Of a DNA stretch of 43,229 bases, positions 25,194 through 34,388 are shown in pieces. The stretch covers positions 1 through 43,229 of the forward strand of contig CANLZL010000012.1 in assembly GCA_947495575.1 (NCBI GenBank), given 5' to 3'. Each line of letters starts with the position of its first letter. Position 1 is the stretch's first letter. This DNA is from an uncultured Nioella sp. (GTDB lineage Bacteria; Pseudomonadota; Alphaproteobacteria; Rhodobacterales; Rhodobacteraceae). Made by a program: the position numbers and the translations under genes. Below the pieces are notes generated by a model. It was not told where the DNA came from and did no database searches. It saw only the letters and a program-made list of their open reading frames with translations.

Positions 25194-26213
25194 ATGCTTG
25201 TTATGCATATAGGCCCGCATAAGACGGCCACCACTTACATCCAGCATAATTTCCGGGAGGCTGAGGATCGTCTTGCGACCAAAGGCTGGGTTTACCCTGC
25301 TCTTGGAGCGGAGGGTCTGCCTGGCCATCACGATCTTGCCCATAATCCGCAGCGTTATATTTCCGGAGACGGAAATCAGACAGAGGCGCTGAGAACCCTT
25401 GCAACCCAAACACGGGAAGAGGGAAAAAACCTGGTTGTTTCGGCAGAAGGGTTTTGTCGTTGGGGCGCCCCCCGGATTAACGGGTTTGCAGATGTGACCA
25501 AAGCAGAGCATCTGGATCTCATTTATGTGATCCGTGACCCTCTGGATGTTTTCTTTTCCTATTGGTCCGAAGAGGTGAAACAGGGGTATTCCACCAGCTT
25601 GGCGGAGCGGTTCACCGAAAACTTTCAAGACCCTTTTTCTTCCCGGTTGCTCAATCCCATGGTGGATTTGGGCAAGTTGAAGAGTTTTGAAAAAACACGG
25701 CTGCATGCTGTGCCTTTTGAACTTCTGCGGGCCCGTGGCATCGATATCTACGAACATATTTGTGAAACTGTTTTGGGATTGCCCGATGAGACTGCCGCCA
25801 GCAGTAAGGCCAAAAACATCTCATTTCCGGTCGAATTAACTGAATTCCTGCGTTTGATGACCCTGATCGAAGGCGAAGGGGTGCGGCGGCTGCCAAACGG
25901 ATCGGATTTGCGACTGCGCTTTATGCGGCAGTCAACCGCAGGTGAACGCAACGAGCTCGTTGATCTGGTGCGCACTGCAGGTGCTGATGCCCGGCGCGAG
26001 ATCCGGTTTCCCCAAGGGCTGTTCCTCAAGCGCCGCCTGGCTCGTCTGGTGGCCAAAGGGCTGGAAGAGAATTGGACGATAAAACCGACCGAAGACCAGC
26101 TCTTCAAGCATGATGAAGAAAAAACCTACATACATTACTCGGCCTGCCGCTTGACGCAGATCCCCAGCATTCTTGAAGCCGCACAGACGATTTTGGATCG
26201 GTTGAAGGCGTGA
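25194..26213 (+). CDS. Sulfotransferase-like P-loop protein
   Basis: 339 aa. It starts MLVMHIGPHKTATTYIQHNF, a sulfotransferase-type P-loop, and has LIYVIRDPLDVFFSYWSEEV near residue 110, matching the 3'-phosphate-binding strand/helix of PAPS-dependent enzymes. The C-terminal part is helical and basic. The same HIGxxKTxxxxIQ opening is seen in the protein at 15132-16172, although this gene has the higher GC of its neighbours. Its stop overlaps the GTG of the RgpF-type gene, so the two are coupled, which suggests decoration of the glycan made by that enzyme. Sulfation is inferred, not shown. Confidence 0.78.
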   Translation: MLVMHIGPHKTATTYIQHNFREAEDRLATKGWVYPALGAEGLPGHHDLAHNPQRYISGDGNQTEALRTLATQTREEGKNLVVSAEGFCRWGAPRINGFADVTKAEHLDLIYVIRDPLDVFFSYWSEEVKQGYSTSLAERFTENFQDPFSSRLLNPMVDLGKLKSFEKTRLHAVPFELLRARGIDIYEHICETVLGLPDETAASSKAKNISFPVELTEFLRLMTLIEGEGVRRLPNGSDLRLRFMRQSTAGERNELVDLVRTAGADARREIRFPQGLFLKRRLARLVAKGLEENWTIKPTEDQLFKHDEEKTYIHYSACRLTQIPSILEAAQTILDRLKA

Positions 26214-28111
26214 CAACACCACAATCACAAACGGGCTCTCAAACGGCCGCCATTTACGTTGTCCAGCGTGAAGCTCCGGATGCTGCTTATGTCGCCCATG
26301 CGGTTGCCGCCCTGCGCGCCCTGGCCGGTCATCTGGTTATCGTGGCCGAAGAAGATGACCTGAACAAGGTCCTTGAATTGGGTGCCGATCAGGTTTTGTC
26401 TTTTGGCAAACAGCCTGGCTCGGCTATATCGGGTTACAGAATCGGGTTGAGCGCTCTGCGCAAGATATCCGGGGATTGGCACCACATTATCCTGACCGGG
26501 TCGCATGTTTTCGGACCCGTGCACCCCTATGAGCAAGCCCTTGACACCCTCGAAAACGCCGGGGCCGATCTGTTTTCCTGCTATTGGCACGCCCATGCAC
26601 TTGATCCGCGCCTGAATGCTGTTGAGGCGCCTGATAGCATACCCTATCTCGATTTTGCGGTGTTGGGCCCAAGGATCATTTCCCGGCCTGAATTCTGGAG
26701 TTTTTGGGAAAAGGCCCGTCCTTCACCTGATTATTGGGCGGATTTTCAAACTATTCAGATCGGCTTTGCCAATTGGTGTGAGGCAGCCGGCCTGACAACA
26801 GTCTACCCGTTTTCAGAAACCGCCATGGAAACCGTAGATCCCCGGCAGTTCGAGACTCATAGAATCGTTGCAAAGGGGGGACCGGTCCTGCCGGTTTCAG
26901 TGTTCGCCTTGGATCCGGTCATGCATGATTTGAATGCTACCTATCTGCGGCGTGCCATGGATGAGCTGCGCCAGATAGCCCCCCGGCTTTATGAACATGT
27001 TATTGCTTATATCGTGCCGCGCACCAAACCGCGCGATTTCTGCATGATCTCGGATCAGTATTCGGTGCTGTCGACTCAAGCGGACCTGCCGGAGAAATCG
27101 ACCTGGGGATTTGGCCGGGTGGCGGTGTTCATCCATGCTTTCTATGCCAATATGATGCCCCAGTTCTGGGAACTGATCGAACGCCTGCCATGCCAGGCGG
27201 ACCTATTCATCTCGACCGCCTCGCCCGAGGACAAGGCCCATATCGAAGCCTTTCTGAACGATCATGGTTGGCCGGAAACCGCGCGGGATGTGCGCGAGGT
27301 CGAAGCCAATCGCGGGCGTGACATGTCCTCGCTGTTCATCACCTTCCGCGATGTCATTCTTGAAGATCGTTACGAGGTGGCGCTGAGGCTGCATTCCAAA
27401 CGCACCCCGCAAGTGTCGCGGCAAGTGGGTGAAAGCTTCAAGGATCACCTCTTTGAAAACTTGGTCGCAAACCCGGGCTATGTGCGCAACCTGCTGGACA
27501 TGTTGGAATCCGAACCGGATATCGGGCTTGTCATCCCACCCGTCATCCATATCGGCTTTGGCACGCTTGGACATTCCTGGTTCAACAACCGGGCACCTTT
27601 GCAGGACCTGGCCAAAAAAATGGACCTCGATGTGGCCTTTGATGATTTCACCCCCGTCACTGCCTATGGCACCATGTATTGGTTCCGCACCGATGCGCTG
27701 AAGAAGATGTTTGAATGGGAGTGGAAATGGGAGGAATACAACCCCGAACCCAACCATATCGACGGGGGTCTTGCCCATGTTCAGGAGCGCCTGATCGGAT
27801 ATTGCATTCAGGATAAGGGCTACCGCACCGTATCGGTTATGACGCCGGAGAATGCGGCCCGTAATTATGCCAAGCTGGAGTATAAACTGCAGCTCTTGGC
27901 GGGTCATATGGCCAGTGGAAATATCTATCTGCAGCAGCAACAAATGCAGGCTATGGCGGCAACCGGCAAAATGCGTCTCTATCGGTGGCTGCAAAACACC
28001 TATGGCGCGGCCCTGCGTCGGTTTCCCGGGTCCCGGCGTATTTTGCGACCGGTGGCGCGACGTATTCAAGCCCTCTTTGGAACCGGCAATCCAGATCAAG
28101 GGCGAGGTTAG
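26210..28111 (+). CDS. Rhamnan synthesis F (RgpF)-type glycosyltransferase
   Basis: 633 aa. The N-terminal ~280 residues contain ILTGSHVFGPVHPYE and AVLGPRIISRPEFW. The RgpF-type region starts at about 300 (FGRVAVFIHAFYANMMPQFWELI, EVEANRGRDMSSLFITF, LRLHSKRTPQ, YGTMYWFRTDAL). The NRGRD element is shared with the fused enzyme at 16271-18829. RgpF-family proteins build rhamnose-containing chains, so a rhamnosyltransferase is likely. The GTG start at 26210 overlaps the previous stop (GTGA). The C-terminal tail is basic, perhaps for membrane association. Confidence 0.87.
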   Translation: MTTPQSQTGSQTAAIYVVQREAPDAAYVAHAVAALRALAGHLVIVAEEDDLNKVLELGADQVLSFGKQPGSAISGYRIGLSALRKISGDWHHIILTGSHVFGPVHPYEQALDTLENAGADLFSCYWHAHALDPRLNAVEAPDSIPYLDFAVLGPRIISRPEFWSFWEKARPSPDYWADFQTIQIGFANWCEAAGLTTVYPFSETAMETVDPRQFETHRIVAKGGPVLPVSVFALDPVMHDLNATYLRRAMDELRQIAPRLYEHVIAYIVPRTKPRDFCMISDQYSVLSTQADLPEKSTWGFGRVAVFIHAFYANMMPQFWELIERLPCQADLFISTASPEDKAHIEAFLNDHGWPETARDVREVEANRGRDMSSLFITFRDVILEDRYEVALRLHSKRTPQVSRQVGESFKDHLFENLVANPGYVRNLLDMLESEPDIGLVIPPVIHIGFGTLGHSWFNNRAPLQDLAKKMDLDVAFDDFTPVTAYGTMYWFRTDALKKMFEWEWKWEEYNPEPNHIDGGLAHVQERLIGYCIQDKGYRTVSVMTPENAARNYAKLEYKLQLLAGHMASGNIYLQQQQMQAMAATGKMRLYRWLQNTYGAALRRFPGSRRILRPVARRIQALFGTGNPDQGRG

Positions 28112-28144
28112 CCTGAAAACACCGGCCACAGGAAAGGGCAGGCA

Positions 28145-28933
28145 ATGAATTTGCTGTTTTATGGGAATTGTCAGGTCGAAGCTGCCAGCTATGCTCTTCA
28201 GGCCCGCAACCCGAGCCTGAACTGCGAGTATGCCGGAAATTCCAACCGGGTTCCGAAATTCGACCCGGAACGCAGCGAACAGCTGATGCAAGAGGCGGAC
28301 TTGATTGTCACGCAACCCATCACCAATATGGAGCGCGATGACAATCACGAAGCCCTGCGCGCACGGTTTGGTGATCGTGTAATTTTTATGCCCTATATTT
28401 TTGTGGCGGGCCTTCATTCGCTGAGTTTGGCTGGGCCGACGCATCGCAAATTGGCGCTGAAAAACCTGATCGGAGGAGAAATCATCCTCAAAACATTGCG
28501 CGCTCAGGGCCTGCAACGAACCGTCGCCACGTATAAAACTGGGCGGATCGACTTCGCTCATTCGCAACGGTTCGAGGAAACTCTGGGAGAGATGCGTCGC
28601 CGCGAGACTGTGTCCAAGTGTGAAATCCGGATCTCGAATGAAATCGAGGAGAGATACCGTGATAGCCGGGTTATGCTGACCCATAACCATCCTAACCCCG
28701 ATATCTTGAACATCATTGCCGGCAAGATATCGGCCTATCTCGACTTGCCCTATGACCCGTTGACCCCGGAAGAGGTTCAGGACTATTCGCGGATCATCCT
28801 TCCCGTCTTTGAAACGATCGTGACACCTTGGTGCAAAGAAGAGCTTGGGTTGCGCTACCCTTACGATCTGCAATGGTTCTTTCGAGGGCGCGACCTGATC
28901 CGTAAACTGGCCGAAACCTTCGAGATCGACTGA
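28145..28933 (+). CDS. WcbI-family polysaccharide biosynthesis enzyme
   Basis: 262 aa. It opens with MNLLFYGNCQ; the GNCQ motif near the N-terminus, then a later NHPNPDI segment (TxNHP), are hallmarks of the WcbI family, a capsule enzyme reported to bind coenzyme A and thought to act as an acyl/acetyltransferase. It probably modifies the polymer (for example O-acetylation). AAAGGG lies about 6 nt before the ATG. It is encoded between the RgpF-type and GT4 genes on the same strand. Confidence 0.8.
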   Translation: MNLLFYGNCQVEAASYALQARNPSLNCEYAGNSNRVPKFDPERSEQLMQEADLIVTQPITNMERDDNHEALRARFGDRVIFMPYIFVAGLHSLSLAGPTHRKLALKNLIGGEIILKTLRAQGLQRTVATYKTGRIDFAHSQRFEETLGEMRRRETVSKCEIRISNEIEERYRDSRVMLTHNHPNPDILNIIAGKISAYLDLPYDPLTPEEVQDYSRIILPVFETIVTPWCKEELGLRYPYDLQWFFRGRDLIRKLAETFEID

Positions 28934-28958
28934 CTCTCGTCATTAATATGGACCGGCC

Positions 28959-30206
28959 ATGAAATTACTTTTCCTGCATCAGAATTACCCCGGCCAATAT
29001 CGGCAACTGGTCGAGTTTCTGGTGGCCCAGGGCGGGCATGAGGTTGTCTTTCTGACTCAGCGCAAGGGCGTGCCGGAAACCCCGGGCCTCAAGGTGATCC
29101 GCTATGCGTCCCATCACCATCCGGCCAAAGACGCCTATGGGCTCTCCCGCTATTGGGAGGAATGCGCCGGTACCGGGTTTGGCGCGGCACAGGCGGCCGG
29201 GGCATTGAAGGGCCAGGGCTTCACGCCTGATGTCATCCTGGGCCATATCGGTTGGGGAGAGCTGACCTTCATGAAACAGGTCTGGCCCGATGTGCCGATC
29301 CTTGGCTATTTCGAATATTACTTTCTGGCCCAGGGCGGCTCGGTCGGGTTTGACCCCGAATTTCCGCCAAACGCGCATACACCTTTCATCATGCATGCCC
29401 GCAATGCGGTGAATTACATCAATTTCGAAACCGTCGATCGCGGTCAATCGCCCACCCGCTGGCAGCGCGATACTTACCCGGAAAGTTTCCATTCCAAGAT
29501 TTACACCTGCCATGATGGTATTCGCACCGACCGGCTTCTGCCCAATCCGGAGGCCTCAGTGCATCTGGACCGGCTTGGGCGGGCCGTGACCCGCGACGAT
29601 GAGATATTCACCTATATGGCGCGCAATATGGAGCCCACCCGCGGCTTTCATGTCTTCATGCGCGCCTTACCCCATATTTTGGAGGCCCGACCCAATGCGC
29701 GGGCGCTGATCATTGGCGGCAGTGAGGCCTCATATGGTAAGGAAAGCAGCGCCAAGGGTGGCTACCGTGCCGAGATGGAGCGTGAGGTGGGCGACCGGGT
29801 CGACTGGAGCCGGGTGCATTTCCTGGGCCGGGTGCCTTATGAGGACTACCAGCGCATCATTCAGCTCAGCCGCTGCCATATCTATCTGACCGTGCCTTTC
29901 GTGCTCAGTTGGTCCTTGTTGGAATCCATGTCGATGGGCGCCACGATCGTGGCTTCTGACGTGGCCCCGGTGCGCGAGGCGATCACCCATGGGCAGACCG
30001 GATTGCTGGCCGATTTCTTTCAGCCTGAGGACCTGGCCGCACAGGTGGCCGACGTGTTGGCCACCCCCGCCGATTACGCCCATCTGGGCCAGGCGGCACG
30101 CGCGCATGTGGTTGAAAACTATGATTTCCTCACACGGTGCCTGCCCGAACATATCACGCAGATCAACGATTTGGCCCCGAATGCCGCGCCGATTGCGCTG
30201 CCCTGA
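28959..30206 (+). CDS. GT4-family glycosyltransferase
   Basis: 415 aa, GT-B fold. N-terminal half begins KLLFLHQNYPGQYRQL; the C-terminal half contains YMARNMEPTRGFHVFMRALP, IIGGSEASYG, VHFLGRVPYEDYQRIIQLS and SWSLLESMSMGATIVASDVAPVREAI, where E-x7-E of the GT4 donor site is recognisable. It is a retaining glycosyltransferase acting in the cytoplasm; donor unknown. Its TGA abuts the stop of the convergent export gene (TGATCA). Confidence 0.92.
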   Translation: MKLLFLHQNYPGQYRQLVEFLVAQGGHEVVFLTQRKGVPETPGLKVIRYASHHHPAKDAYGLSRYWEECAGTGFGAAQAAGALKGQGFTPDVILGHIGWGELTFMKQVWPDVPILGYFEYYFLAQGGSVGFDPEFPPNAHTPFIMHARNAVNYINFETVDRGQSPTRWQRDTYPESFHSKIYTCHDGIRTDRLLPNPEASVHLDRLGRAVTRDDEIFTYMARNMEPTRGFHVFMRALPHILEARPNARALIIGGSEASYGKESSAKGGYRAEMEREVGDRVDWSRVHFLGRVPYEDYQRIIQLSRCHIYLTVPFVLSWSLLESMSMGATIVASDVAPVREAITHGQTGLLADFFQPEDLAAQVADVLATPADYAHLGQAARAHVVENYDFLTRCLPEHITQINDLAPNAAPIALP

Positions 30207-31316
30207 TCAGAGACTGCCAGCGCTCCGCGCCAGGCCAAAGACACTGCCCAACAGGCTAAAGACGGTCTGAACCGAGCTGACCGGGCTTTCGGTGGCCAGC
30301 ACCAGGTCGCCGGATTGGATGCGGAAATGCCGGGCAGAGAAAAGACCGTCAGCCGTGGTCAGGTCCAGCGTAAAAACCACGCGTTCCTGCCGGGGGCCAC
30401 GTTCCCCGGCGCGCAGGGCGCTGTCGGGGTATTCGCGCAGGATCAGGATGCCTTCCGGATCGGCCCGGGTCGCGGAAACGCCACCGATGATCGAGATTGC
30501 ATCCAGCGCTGAAACCGAATCCTGCGGGAAAAGATGCTGGGCTTGGGTTCCGGCCGCGCCGAGCGACAGGAAATAGCGGTCATCATTTTCGACAATCACC
30601 CGGTCGCCACCATGCAGGCGGGTATCGAGATGTGGCTCGGAATAGAGCCGGTTGATCGACGTGCCAAAAATCTGCCCGTGGCGCATCAGCCGGATCTGCG
30701 GGTTGTTCAGCGATGTGCTGACACCACCACCTTCGGAAATCAGGCTAAGCACCGTATAGGACATATCGGGCATCGGATAATTGCCGGGCTGAGCGACGCC
30801 GCCCACCAAATCGACCGAATTATACCGCCCGGCATCCATCGACAGTTGTACCTGGGCCGAGGGCACAATCGCCTCCATTTCGGTTTGCAGGCGTTGACGG
30901 GCCGCCTGTGGGCTCATGCCCGAGACCCGTACGCTGCCGATATAAGGCATGAAGATTGAACCATTTGCGGCCACGCGCATCTCGCCCAAGGGAACAAAGC
31001 GTTGCTCATCCGATGTCAGGAGAGAGTTTTCATTGCTGTCCCAGATGGTGATCGTCACGGTATCACCGGGAGAGATTATCTGCTGGCGTGACCCTTGGCT
31101 GGCCGTAATCCAGCTCAGTCCGGCCTCGCCTATGATCGGCCATTCCTCAAGCGTTGGCAAAAAGGCACGGGTGACGGGATAGAGGGCAAAATCGGCCCCT
31201 GCATCATCAGCGCCACCAATAATCTCACGCTCGACGCCCGCGCCGCGAGGTAATGAGCACGCCGCTAAAACCACACATAATCCCAAGAAACCGATCAACC
31301 GCGCGATCTGTGTCAT
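30207..31316 (-). CDS. Wza/KpsD-type polysaccharide export lipoprotein
   Basis: 369 aa. A lipoprotein signal ends in the lipobox LAAC with Cys20. The polysaccharide-export domain follows (ISPGDTVTITIWD, FMPYIGSVRVSGMSP) at about 75-170, then two SLBB-like segments (VDLVGGVAQPGNYPM near 165-180, FLSLGAAGTQAQHLFPQD near 250). Such proteins form the outer-membrane/periplasmic exit channel for capsule or exopolysaccharide. It is encoded alone on the minus strand but close to the KpsE/KpsM/KpsT-like genes. The length matches Wza-type rather than the longer E. coli KpsD. Confidence 0.93.
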   Translation of the reverse strand: MTQIARLIGFLGLCVVLAACSLPRGAGVEREIIGGADDAGADFALYPVTRAFLPTLEEWPIIGEAGLSWITASQGSRQQIISPGDTVTITIWDSNENSLLTSDEQRFVPLGEMRVAANGSIFMPYIGSVRVSGMSPQAARQRLQTEMEAIVPSAQVQLSMDAGRYNSVDLVGGVAQPGNYPMPDMSYTVLSLISEGGGVSTSLNNPQIRLMRHGQIFGTSINRLYSEPHLDTRLHGGDRVIVENDDRYFLSLGAAGTQAQHLFPQDSVSALDAISIIGGVSATRADPEGILILREYPDSALRAGERGPRQERVVFTLDLTTADGLFSARHFRIQSGDLVLATESPVSSVQTVFSLLGSVFGLARSAGSL

Positions 31317-31422
31317 GCCTGTTCCTATGCGTAATGAGCGAATTGAATAAATGGGTCTTTTCAGGGCAACATACGGCTCCGACCCCTGTGGTCAACGCTT
31401 TCAATTCAGGAAGAGCAATTTC

Positions 31423-32265
31423 ATGCGCGTTTTGGTTCTTGGGGCCACAGGTAAACTGGGACGGATGATAAAATGGGCATGGGTCGAAGCGCCGGACCTG
31501 CGGAGGGTCTGGCATCAGCGTCACGGCACACCTGATGGCAACGGGGTCAGTTTCGAGCTTTTGCCGAAGGCCCGCGAACTGGCCGCGATATGTGATCAGT
31601 TTGATGTCGTCGTGAATTTGGCCGGAATCGTTCCCTCCCGACCAGAAGACCTGAGCCTTAACCGCGATCTTGCAGTGGCGGTGCAAAACGCGCTTGGTGA
31701 CACGCCACATCTTCTGGCCTCTTCGGCGGCGGTTTACGGTCGGGCAGGGGGGCTGTGCCGGGAAACCGACGCCCCGCATCCCGTGGCACCCTATGGGCAG
31801 GCCAAGCTTGAGATGGAGGAGGCCGTGTTGGCCATGGGCGGGCGGGTGACTTGCCTGCGCATCGGCAACGTGGCCGGGGCCGACCAGATTCTCGGAGCTG
31901 CCCGGAAAGGGCAGATCCTGTCGCTGGACCAGTTTGAAGATGGCCGCACACCCCGGCGCAGCTATATAGGCCCGTCTACCTTGGGACGGGTGTTGGGTGA
32001 TCTGATCCGCGCCGCAGGGCAGGGCATGGCGCTGCCAGATGTGATGAATATCGCCACCCCCGGCACGGTGGAGATGGGGGCGCTGCTGGATGCGGCGGAA
32101 CATCCCTGGACGCCGCGCCCCGCGCCTGAGGCCGCAATCGGCGAAGTTGCACTGGACATCACCCGGCTGAGCCGCTTTACCGCGCTTGATCCCGAGGCTG
32201 GCACTGCCCCGGCCCTGGTGGCCGAGTGGCGGGCCTATGAACAGGCGACCCGATCAAGCCCATGA
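31423..32265 (+). CDS. SDR nucleotide-sugar reductase/epimerase
   Basis: 280 aa from the ATG at 31423 (AGGAAG 9 nt upstream, MRVLVLGATGKLG as NAD site). An upstream in-frame start at 31351 would add a non-homologous leader. VVVNLAGIVP, LASSAAVYG and YGQAK (YxxxK) place it in the extended SDR family. It overlaps the PglC-type transferase gene (ATGA), an arrangement resembling rhizobial wreQ-wreU, where the reductase makes UDP-QuiNAc for the initiating transferase. A role as 4-keto reductase acting after the WbpM-like enzyme (169-2040) is my inference. Confidence 0.82.
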   Translation: MRVLVLGATGKLGRMIKWAWVEAPDLRRVWHQRHGTPDGNGVSFELLPKARELAAICDQFDVVVNLAGIVPSRPEDLSLNRDLAVAVQNALGDTPHLLASSAAVYGRAGGLCRETDAPHPVAPYGQAKLEMEEAVLAMGGRVTCLRIGNVAGADQILGAARKGQILSLDQFEDGRTPRRSYIGPSTLGRVLGDLIRAAGQGMALPDVMNIATPGTVEMGALLDAAEHPWTPRPAPEAAIGEVALDITRLSRFTALDPEAGTAPALVAEWRAYEQATRSSP

Positions 32266-32879
32266 CCTGGCAAAAACGTATTTTCGATCTCTTCTTTGCC
32301 AGCCTTCTGGTGATCATTCTCAGCCCGATTATCCTGTGGCTCACCTGGAAGCTCTGGCGCACCCAGGGCCGCCCGATCTTTTACGCCGCCGAGCGCATGA
32401 AAACCCCCACCCAGGCCTTTCGCCTTTTGAAGTTTCGCACCATGACGGTGGTGGATGAAGATAGCGGTGTCTCGGGCGCCGACAAAGACGCGCGGATCAC
32501 GCCGATGGGGGCGAAACTGCGCCGGCGGCGGCTGGATGAGTTTCCGCAGCTTTGGAATATCCTCAAGGGAGACCTCAGCTTTGTAGGGCCCCGCCCGCCT
32601 TTGCGTGAATATGTTGAGCGCTTTCCCGAGGTCTATAACGACGTCCTGAAAAGCCGCCCCGGCGTGACGGGGCTGGCCAGCCTTGTCTATCACCAGCATG
32701 AGGCCCGTCTGCTGGAAGCTTGCACAACGCCCGAGGAAACCGACGCCGTCTATTGCCGCGCCTGCGTGCCACGCAAGGCCGCACTCGATCTCATCTACCA
32801 GCGGCATCAATCTGTCTGTTATGATTTTGATCTGGTGTTTCAAACCATCGGCAAGCTTTACCGGCGCAAACAGAAATAG
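32262..32879 (+). CDS. PglC-type initiating phosphoglycosyltransferase (bacterial sugar transferase)
   Basis: 205 aa, the short monotopic form. One hydrophobic segment near residues 9-29, then FRLLKFRTM, the Asp-Glu dyad in RRRLDEFPQLWNILKGD, and FVGPRPPLREYV, the core of the bacterial sugar-transferase family. It transfers a sugar-1-phosphate from a UDP-sugar to undecaprenyl phosphate, which starts a lipid-linked glycan. This is unexpected beside KpsMTE/KdsD-like genes, whose classical capsule starts on a phospholipid-Kdo primer. Its ATG overlaps the SDR stop, and its TAG lies inside an inverted repeat. Confidence 0.92.
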   Translation: MTWQKRIFDLFFASLLVIILSPIILWLTWKLWRTQGRPIFYAAERMKTPTQAFRLLKFRTMTVVDEDSGVSGADKDARITPMGAKLRRRRLDEFPQLWNILKGDLSFVGPRPPLREYVERFPEVYNDVLKSRPGVTGLASLVYHQHEARLLEACTTPEETDAVYCRACVPRKAALDLIYQRHQSVCYDFDLVFQTIGKLYRRKQK

Positions 32880-32905
32880 GGTCTAAATAAGGGGAAAAGA
32901 CCCTA
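32877..32905. terminator. Inverted repeat containing both convergent stop codons
   Basis: TAGGGTCT (32877-32884) and AGACCCTA (32898-32905) are perfect 8-bp arms around a 13-nt purine-rich loop. The left arm starts with the TAG of the transferase gene and the right arm ends with the complement of the manC TAG. The position between convergent genes suggests a bidirectional terminator, though T-runs are lacking. Confidence 0.55.
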
Positions 32906-34324
32906 ATCCTCCGCTGATCTCGCATAGACATCCTCGTAGCGCACGATGTCATCTTCACCCAGGTAAGAGCCTGTCTGCACTTCGATCAGCACCATAGGCA
33001 CCTTGCCGGGGTTTTCCATGCGATGCGTAGCCCCAAGCGGCACATAGACCGATTGGTTTTCGCTCACGAGGCTGACCTCATCGCCGATTGTCACCCGTGC
33101 CGTGCCCGAGACCACGATCCAATGCTCGGCCCGATGCAGATGGCTTTGCAGGCTGAGCTGCCCGCCGGGCTTGACCACGATGCGTTTGACCTGAAACCGG
33201 TCATCCAGCGCCAGCGTTTCAAACCATCCCCAGGGCCGGTGATCACGCTGTGATTGTTCAGCTTGCGGCGCGGCGCGGGCCTTGAGCGTTTTGACGGCGC
33301 GGCCCACCTCTTGCGCGCGCGCGCGATCGGCAACCAGAACAGCATCCGGCGTGGCCACGACAATTACATTCTCCAGACCAAGGCCAACAACCTCCATCCC
33401 CTCTGCTTCAGAGCGCAAAAGCGTGTTCTTGCAGTCCAATGCAGTGGCCGCGCCAGCGGTCGCCACCCCCTGACCCAAATCGGGGCTCTCGCGGCGCACG
33501 GTTTCCCAATCCCCCAGATCACACCAATGCCCGTCATAAGGCTGCACCCAGAGATTGTCCGCCTTCTCCATCACGGCATAATCGATGGAAAGGTTGGGTA
33601 GGTCAGACCAGGCACCCGATGCAAGCCTGTGGAAGCTTAGGTCCTGCTCAGCACCTGCCACCGCTTCCTCAACACCAGCCAGCAAATCCGGCGCATGGGT
33701 TGTCACAGCTTCCCGCATCGCAGCGGCCGTAAACAGAAAGATCCCGGCATTCCAGAGATAGGACCCATCCACCAAAAGGGCCTCTGCCCGATCACGGTCG
33801 GGCTTTTCGACAAAGCTCTTCAGGGGTTGCGCACCGGGGATGTGCGGGTCCGACATTTCAAGCCACCCGTAGCCGGTTTCAGGTCGTGTGGGGCGAATGC
33901 CAAATGTCACAATCTGGCCGTCGTGAGCCTGTTTTTGAGCATTTTCGACAGTCTCGCGGAACATGTTCGCCTGAGGAATTTCATGATCTGATGGCATGAC
34001 GACCATGGTTGCATCCGGGGCGCTGCGTTCCAGCCAAAGCGCTGCCGCCAATATTGCAGGGCCAGTATTGCGGGCGTCCGGCTCGATGAGAACTGTGCCG
34101 TCTGAAATGCCGATCTCGGCCAGCTGTTCTGTGGCGATAAACCGAAAATCCGGCCCGGTCACAATAAGAGGCGGACCAAACCCTTCACCTCTCAGCCGCA
34201 AGGCCGCGCTTTGAAACAGGGTCAGCTCACCCTTCAGCCTGGTGAATTGCTTGGGATAGCTCTTGCGCGACAGGGGCCAAAGTCGCGTACCTGCCCCGCC
34301 GCATAAAATAACCGGTGTGATCAT
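32903..34324 (-). CDS. manC: Mannose-1-phosphate guanylyltransferase / mannose-6-phosphate isomerase
   Basis: 473 aa from the ATG at 34324 (AGGACGA 6 nt upstream), the normal length of bifunctional ManC/AlgA. Open frame reaches 34444 but would run into the kpsM-like gene. LCGGAGTRLWPLSRKSYPKQF is the pyrophosphorylase motif; FVEKPD and NAGIFLF follow. The C-terminal cupin isomerase domain (about 360-470) has RPWGWFETL and KPGGQLSLQSHLHRAEHW with metal-binding His and Glu. It supplies GDP-mannose with the ManB-like mutase. It follows the kpsM-like gene by 64 bp on the same strand. Confidence 0.96.
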   Translation of the reverse strand: MITPVILCGGAGTRLWPLSRKSYPKQFTRLKGELTLFQSAALRLRGEGFGPPLIVTGPDFRFIATEQLAEIGISDGTVLIEPDARNTGPAILAAALWLERSAPDATMVVMPSDHEIPQANMFRETVENAQKQAHDGQIVTFGIRPTRPETGYGWLEMSDPHIPGAQPLKSFVEKPDRDRAEALLVDGSYLWNAGIFLFTAAAMREAVTTHAPDLLAGVEEAVAGAEQDLSFHRLASGAWSDLPNLSIDYAVMEKADNLWVQPYDGHWCDLGDWETVRRESPDLGQGVATAGAATALDCKNTLLRSEAEGMEVVGLGLENVIVVATPDAVLVADRARAQEVGRAVKTLKARAAPQAEQSQRDHRPWGWFETLALDDRFQVKRIVVKPGGQLSLQSHLHRAEHWIVVSGTARVTIGDEVSLVSENQSVYVPLGATHRMENPGKVPMVLIEVQTGSYLGEDDIVRYEDVYARSAED

Positions 34325-34388
34325 TGGCTCGTCCTGCTCTTTTGGCCCTGTATTGTCATCTTCACGGAAAGGTCCGCCACAGGAAAGG

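Noticed and set aside
27203-28873. Long antisense open frame opposite the RgpF-type and WcbI-type genes
   Set aside because: It is a mirror of two well-supported genes in high-GC DNA and shows no domain or ribosome site.
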